Assembly: GCA_019096065.1 (NCBI GenBank) | Contig: JAGUCH010000003.1 | Coordinates: 9,548,001 to 9,612,000, forward strand | Direction of reading: 5' to 3' | DNA length: 64,000 nt | Origin: Paracyclopina nana | Lineage: Eukaryota > Arthropoda > Copepoda > Cyclopoida > Cyclopettidae | Shown: positions 58,392 through 64,000 of the stretch, one piece after another | Layout: every line of letters begins with the position of its first letter | Numbering within the stretch: position 1 is the stretch's first letter | Translations under genes and position numbers: made by a program | Notes under the pieces: generated by a model | The model's database searches: none | Told to the model about the DNA's origin: nothing | What the model saw: the letters and a program-made list of their open reading frames with translations, nothing else

Positions 58392-61140
58392 GTAAGATGA
58401 ATGGCTTTACTAGCCGATACATAAACAAGTCAAGCTTAAGCAAATCAGTCACAAAAGATGGCTGCTTCCCTTGGTTCAAAAGAATACCATTCAGTGGGGG
58501 GTGCCCAATTTTTTTCTTAGTGAGAGCTTGAATTCATAAGGCATTTTCATTACAAAATCAAGCACAGCAAAGATATGGCTAGCCTCCCAAATGAGAAATC
58601 GTTTTAAGCTTTCTAAAGCTTCAAAAAAGCTTTGCTTATTATTCTAGAAAAACAGCTACTTTAATCTAGAAAAACAGCTAATTTAATCGCAAAAATCATA
58701 ATTTCCAGAATAGCTGCTTAATTGAGCAAAATGCTCCCTTTGTAATCATTTTTTGAAAAGTAGCATTTAGAAAAGGCAGGCTTTTGTCTTAAGCAAACAA
58801 AAGCTGTCTCTCCTATTATGTAACTTTTAGCATTGCTCACACTTTGCTGTGAAATGATTAGTGCATGATTTGCAAGAGTTTGCAACGAAGTTTCCTATAC
58901 TTGCTCAGCTTTGGAAAAACCCAAAATGATTCAACAATCTTTGCCTTGATAAAACATGTTCATAAATAGTAACATGGTGTTATCAGCTTCAGTGTTGAAT
59001 GATGCTAGTAGTTTCGAAGCAATGTTGGTTTTAAGTATGAATGTATAACTATTTTGATGATAAAGAAAAGTACTTTAATTGAATCACGTAAGAGTTTTCC
59101 AAGGATGAACAATTGAGGAGGACATCTTTACAAGCCCAAACAAATCTTGGCATAATCATTTTCAGCAAAAATGGCCCCCCGCTAAAAAGTTTATAGTGGG
59201 GGAGATTTGAAGCCTTTCACCATCTTGCAGAATGAGAAGTGTGTTGGATGTTGGTGGGCTTCTCTTCATGACACAGAAAGTGACTAATAGTCACTCGCAC
59301 ATGTTGGTGAATAAAAAGAAGTGAAGCGAGCTTTTTATTCAAGGCTTGCGAAAGCATAGCAAGAGTTTTCATTTGCCAGAGCAGCCAAATCCTAGCTTTG
59401 CTCAATTAAGAAATGAGAATGACTTATGAGCACAAGCTTTTCAAAAGATCGAAAGCTAGCTACGCTTAGCTCAATAACAAGGTTGGGATCACACCATACT
59501 ACCAAAGCGAGAAGCTTTCAAAAAATCTGGTTCAGTCAACTCTTTTTGTGTCCATGTAAAATTGAAAAAGGAGGAAAAGCCAGGATTTATTTGGGATAAT
59601 CCTTGTGAAAGGGGGAAGAAGAGCAGATCTCAATTGTTCAAGAGAAGCTAGAAAAAAGTATTTTGCCCTTTTTTGCTGTGGAATGTATCTGAGGGATCAA
59701 GGCTGCCACAACTTTGAGCTACTTTCACCCGGGGCGTTGATATGGCAATTTTAAGGCTTTTGGGGTTATGGATTACTGCAGCTAGTAGTTGTGACAAAGC
59801 TCTGACAAATTCAGTTATTGCCCCGGGGACTTTAGCCAATATATGGCCCCTTTGATGGCAAAAGCCCGCGAAAAACCAGATAAAATCCAATTAGGCAAAG
59901 AAGGAATTGGGAAGAAGCAAATTCATTGAACTAATGGACCAGCAAATAAAGAAACTCATTGCCTACAGAATGTGCATATAAAAAGGGGGGCCCACAGTGG
60001 GGAGAAAAAGGTATTTTACCTCCCTGTTATAGTGGCAAAAATAGATTTAATCACTTACATAAGCTCGTAAGATTGAGGAAAAACAGAGGTAAAACTGATT
60101 TGCGTTATTTCCTAAATGTGAAGGTACCCACTGTGTGGGTGTGTTGACAACAACAGAGATTTTTTGTACTTCCACAGCAAGTAGCATCCATTCCTAGCTT
60201 TAGTGGGTAATATGGTGTAGAGATTGCTTGCAATTTGTCGACCCCACAGCTTTCACTCTCATGGGACAGTCTCTTAAAAATGGCCTCAAAAGCAAAACAT
60301 AATTAATTCCATGGCAAAATCAGCTGTTTCAAGGCTTATTTAGCATTAAACTAAGAAATTAGAGGGAGAAATATTTTCTATGTGGGACTTTCAGCTGTTT
60401 GTATTGAAATCTGTAATTCTGTAATCACCACGTGGTTTTGTTTACATTTTTGAGCAGTAGGCTAGATTTGGCTCATATAGGGAAAATATTAGAAATGTCC
60501 CAGGAGCTGGCACCTTCTTCCTTTTCCCCTCACAGTGGGCAGCTTTTCATGCAGTAATAATATGCTATTATTATGAATTGGTCAGCAATTGTCCATGTCA
60601 GCCAAATTAAGTCCATTTATCACATTACCAGATCATATGCAGCACAGCAAGACATTATTAGCTGCAATGCTAGCAAGAGCCCCTTTTTCTCCATTAAGAA
60701 GCATATTGTAGATGCTTTCTCCTTACTCACAGTCATGATTACATAATTAGGCATCTGATTGGAAAACTTTCGTACTTAGAAAAACACTAATTACACTAGT
60801 TTTTATAAGGCCTTGATACTCATGGCTGGTTTGCTCAAAAATTGGGGCACATTTTCTATATATCATGAAACATAAAAAAAATTTTGGAAAAAATTACCAA
60901 GTGTTGTTCATTTGTAGCACTGATAAGACTCGAGTCCCATCAGTGACTAAATAAATGAGGACGGCCTGCACTGATGGGACGTACTGATGGGACCTCAAGG
61001 CAAAGTTGGGTCAAATGAGTTCCTGAGGTCAGTAGAATTCATTTGATACCAAATACTTGAAAATGGGTGGTTTGTCCCATCAATGCCATTAGCCATCGGA
61101 ATGATGACCACTCCCTAATTTCATTTTTTGAATTATCTCG
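58392..61140. other. Proximal part of intron 2 of the DIP-like gene
   Basis: No further Ig exon is visible. The sequence is AT-rich with short frames only. Repeats of CTGATGGGAC and its complement GTCCCATCAG occur around 60930-61000. Confidence 0.45.
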
Positions 61141-61262
61141 CAACCTTTCCCAATTAGGAGTGGTTATTTCTTGGCCATCAGTGAGTGGTCATTTTTTGGC
61201 CACCAGTGAGTGGTCATTTTTTGGCCATCAGTGAGTGGTCAATGTCCTTCAAGGAGTGATCA
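61141..61262. repeat. ~32-bp short tandem repeat
   Basis: Three to four units of GGCCATCAGTGAGTGGTCA with TTTTTT spacers. The GAGTGGTCA core returns in the 244-bp repeats near the right edge. Confidence 0.75.
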
Positions 61263-61384
61263 GTTATTTCTGCTCATTTTATATGCAGATCCACCGCCTA
61301 CATTATTCAAAGCTTATATTATATAATTTACATTATTCTTTTACAATTAGAAAATAGAATTTCGCATTTTTATAGCACTTATCT

Positions 61385-63200
61385 TGTAGCAAAGCGCGAT
61401 GCGCAAGTTTTGGCATTTGCGAATTCAAAAAGTGTCAAAAGTTTGACTTTGCCACACATTTTGAGTCAAGTTGACTCAAACTTTCAGCTGCAACTGACAT
61501 TTTGACTGAAATTTGACTAAGTCAAGAATTTCGAGTTTTCATAGCAGTCACCTAGTAGCATAACGCGATGCGCAAGTTTTGGCATTTGCGAATTCAAAAA
61601 GTGTCATAAGTTTGACTTTGGCTCACATTAATTTTGAGTGAAGTTGACTCAGACTTTCAGCTGCAACTGTCCTTTTGACTGAAATTTGACTAAGCCAAGA
61701 ATTTCGAGTTTTCATAGCAGTCATCTAGTAGTATAACGCGATGCGCAAGTTTTGGCATTTGCGAATTCAAAAAGTGTCATAAGTTTGACTTTGGCTCACA
61801 TTAATTTTGAGTCAAGTTGACTCAAACTTTCAACTGCAACTGTCCTATTGACTGAAATTTGACTAAGTCAAGAATTTCGAGTTTTCATAGCAGTCACCTA
61901 GTAGCATAACGCGATGCGCAAGTTTCGGCATTTGCAAATTCAAAAAGTGTCATAAGTTTGCCTTTGCCTCACATTTTGAGTCAAGTTGACTCAAACTTTC
62001 AGCTGCAACTGACATTTTGACTGAAATTTGACTAAGTCAAGATTTTCTAGTTTTCATAGCAGTCATCTAGTAGTATAACGCGATGCGCAAGTTTTGGCAT
62101 TTGCGAATTCAAAAAGTGTCATAAGTTTGACTTTGGCTCATATTAGTTTTGAGTCAAGTTGACTCAAACTTTCAGCTGCAACTGTCCTTTTGACTGAAAT
62201 TTGACTAAGCCAAGAATTTCGAGTTTTCATAGCAGTCATCTAGTAGTATAACGCGATGCGCAAGTTTTGGCATTTGCGAATTCAAAAAGTGTCATAAGTT
62301 TGACTTTGGCTCACATTAGTTTTGAGTCAAGTTGACTCAAACTTTCAGCTGCAACTGTCCTATTGACTGAAATTTGACTAAGTCAAGAATTTCGAGTTTT
62401 CATAGCAGTCACCTAGTAGCATAACGCGATGCGCAAGTTTCGGCATTTGCGAATTCAAAAAGTGTCATAAGTTTGCCTTTGCCTCACATTTTGAGTCAAG
62501 TTGACTCAAACTTTCAGCTGCAACTGACATTTTGACTGAAATTTGACTAAGTCAAGAATTTCGAGTTTTCATAGCTGTCATCTAGTAGCAAAACGCGATG
62601 CGCAAGTTTTGGCATGTCCTTGTAAGAAATGGTCAAGGTTCTATCAAAGAGTGGTTAATGTTCCATTTGGAAGAGGTCAATGTCACATTAGCAAGTGGTC
62701 ACTCTGTTTTGTCTTATTTAGTAACCACGTTTTCAGTCAAGACTGATTTAGTATAACGCGATGTGCAAGTTTCAGCATTTGCGAATTCAAAAAGTGTCAT
62801 AAGTTTGACTTTGCCACACATTTTGAGTCAAATTGACTCAAACTTTCAGCTGCAACTGACATTTTGACTGAAATTTGACGAAGTCAAGAATTTCGATTTT
62901 TCAAAGCTGTCATTTAGTAGTAAAACGCGATGCGCAAGTTTCGGCATTAGCAAATTCAAAAAGTGTCAAAAATTTGACTTTGCCTCACATTTTGAGTCAA
63001 GTTGGCTCAAACTATCAGCTGGAACTGACATTTTGACTGAAACTTGACTCAGTCAAGAATCTTGAGCCTTTATAGCAGTTATGTTGTGTCAAAACGCGAT
63101 GCGCAATTTTTGGCATTAGTGAATTCAAAAAGTTTGACTTTGCCTCACATTTTAAGTCAAGTTGACCCAAACTATCAACTGCAACTTACATTTTGACTCA
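61385..63200. repeat. Satellite C: ~172-bp monomers with a 515-bp trimeric unit
   Basis: GCGATGCGCAAGTTT recurs at 61396, 61565, 61738, 61911, 62080, 62253, 62426 and 62595. The spacings run 169, 173, 173, 169, 173, 173, 169 bases, a three-monomer period of 515. Other shared blocks are TTGCGAATTCAAAAAGTGTC, GAGTCAAGTTGACTCAAAC and GACTGAAATTTGACTAAGTC. About 130 unrelated bases interrupt the array at about 62615-62750. Diverged monomers then continue to about 63190. It is unrelated in sequence to satellite B. Confidence 0.93.
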
Positions 63201-63229
63201 AAATTCACAAGTCCAGTTCTTAAGAAAGC

Positions 63230-64000
63230 TTTTGTAAGTCTAGTCCAAACTTAAGTCATGCAAGTCTAGGCTATAAAACTTGACTTAGCTTTCAGGGATG
63301 AAGTCTCATCAAGGAGTGGTCATTTTTTCACTTCAAGCTTGGAAATCTGGCTGGCTAGGAATAAATCTAATTAAAAGTCCCATCAAGGAGTGGTCTTTTG
63401 CAAAAGTCAAGTCCAGTTCTTAGTAACTTAAGAAAGCTTAGCGAAATAAGTTTTTGTGCACTCTTACTTAAAGCAATGCTATCTAGTCCAAACTTAAGTC
63501 ATGCAAGTCTAGGCTAAAAGAACTTGACTTAGCTTTCATTGATGAAGTCTCATCAAGGAGTGGTCATTTTTTCACTTCAAGCTTGGAAATCTGGCTGGCT
63601 TGGAATAAATCTAATTAAAAGTCCCATCAAGGAGTGGTCATTTGCAAAAGTCAAGTCCGGTTCTTAGTAAATACAGAAAGCTTAGCCAAATAAGTTTTTG
63701 TGCACTCTTACTTAAAGCAATGCTGCCTAGTCCAAACTTAAGTCATGCAAGTCTAGGCTAAAAGAACTTGACTTAGCTTTCAGAGATGAAGTCTCATCAA
63801 GGAGTGGTCATTTTCTCACTTCAAGCTTGGAAATCTGGCTGGCTAGGAATAAATCTAATTAAAAGTCCCATCAAGGAGTGGTCATTTGCAAAAGTCAAGT
63901 CCGGTTCTTAGTAACTACAGAAAGCTTAGCCAAATAAGTTTTTGTGCACTCTTACTTGAAGCAATGCTGCCTAGTCCAAACTTAAGTCATGCAAGTCTAG
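63230..64000. repeat. 244-bp tandem repeat running off the right edge
   Basis: AAGTCTCATCAAGGAGTGG occurs at 63301, 63545 and 63789, exactly 244 bases apart. Each unit also has CTTGGAAATCTGGCTGGCT and CAAACTTAAGTCATGCAAG. The array is still running at the end of the window. Confidence 0.92.

Overview
This is a eukaryotic, AT-rich nuclear window with GT-AG introns, AATAAA polyadenylation signals, several families of inverted-repeat (MITE-like) elements and long satellite arrays. The gene content points to an invertebrate animal. It includes an FMRFamide-type neuropeptide receptor, immunoglobulin proteins of the lachesin/DIP kind, a plasma-membrane Na+/H+ exchanger, a MIF cytokine/tautomerase, a DUF288 (STELLO-type) glycosyltransferase and three divergent seven-pass membrane proteins. 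An arthropod, perhaps a crustacean, is my best inference, but the sequence alone does not prove it. I saw no tRNA, rRNA or CRISPR array.

Layout. 2.3-8.5 kb: eight coding exons of a rhodopsin-class GPCR (+). 9.9-10.4 kb: a one-exon, probably GPI-anchored single-Ig protein (-). 12.8-16.9 kb: a nest of palindromic elements and a minisatellite. 17.3-22.4 kb: a six-exon SLC9 exchanger (-), with two 394-bp copies of one inverted-repeat element lying outside its two ends in opposite orientation. 23.5-24.4 kb: a two-exon MIF gene (+) whose 3' end is triplicated downstream. 27.4-37.3 kb: a gene-free block bounded by near-identical 53-bp inverted repeats. It holds an 87-bp satellite, a 172-bp satellite and a 21-bp heptad-coding minisatellite. 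41.1-48.1 kb: a four-exon DUF288 glycosyltransferase (+). 49.2-51.2 kb: two tandem intronless 7TM genes (-). 52.2-53.9 kb: an unrecognised secretory-pathway protein (+). 54.0-55.1 kb: a further 7TM protein (+). 57.0 kb to the right edge: the signal-peptide exon and first Ig half-exon of a DIP/lachesin-like gene (+), whose second intron is at least 5.6 kb and full of satellites.

The genes do not form one pathway. A loose theme is cell-surface signalling: a peptide receptor, Ig adhesion proteins, orphan 7TM proteins, and a signal-peptide protein with an RRRQKR site placed among the 7TM genes. The most unusual structure is the ~9.9-kb terminal-inverted-repeat block with satellite cargo and no visible transposase. 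At its right end it carries a minus-strand reading frame with a signal-peptide-like start that runs into heptad repeats.
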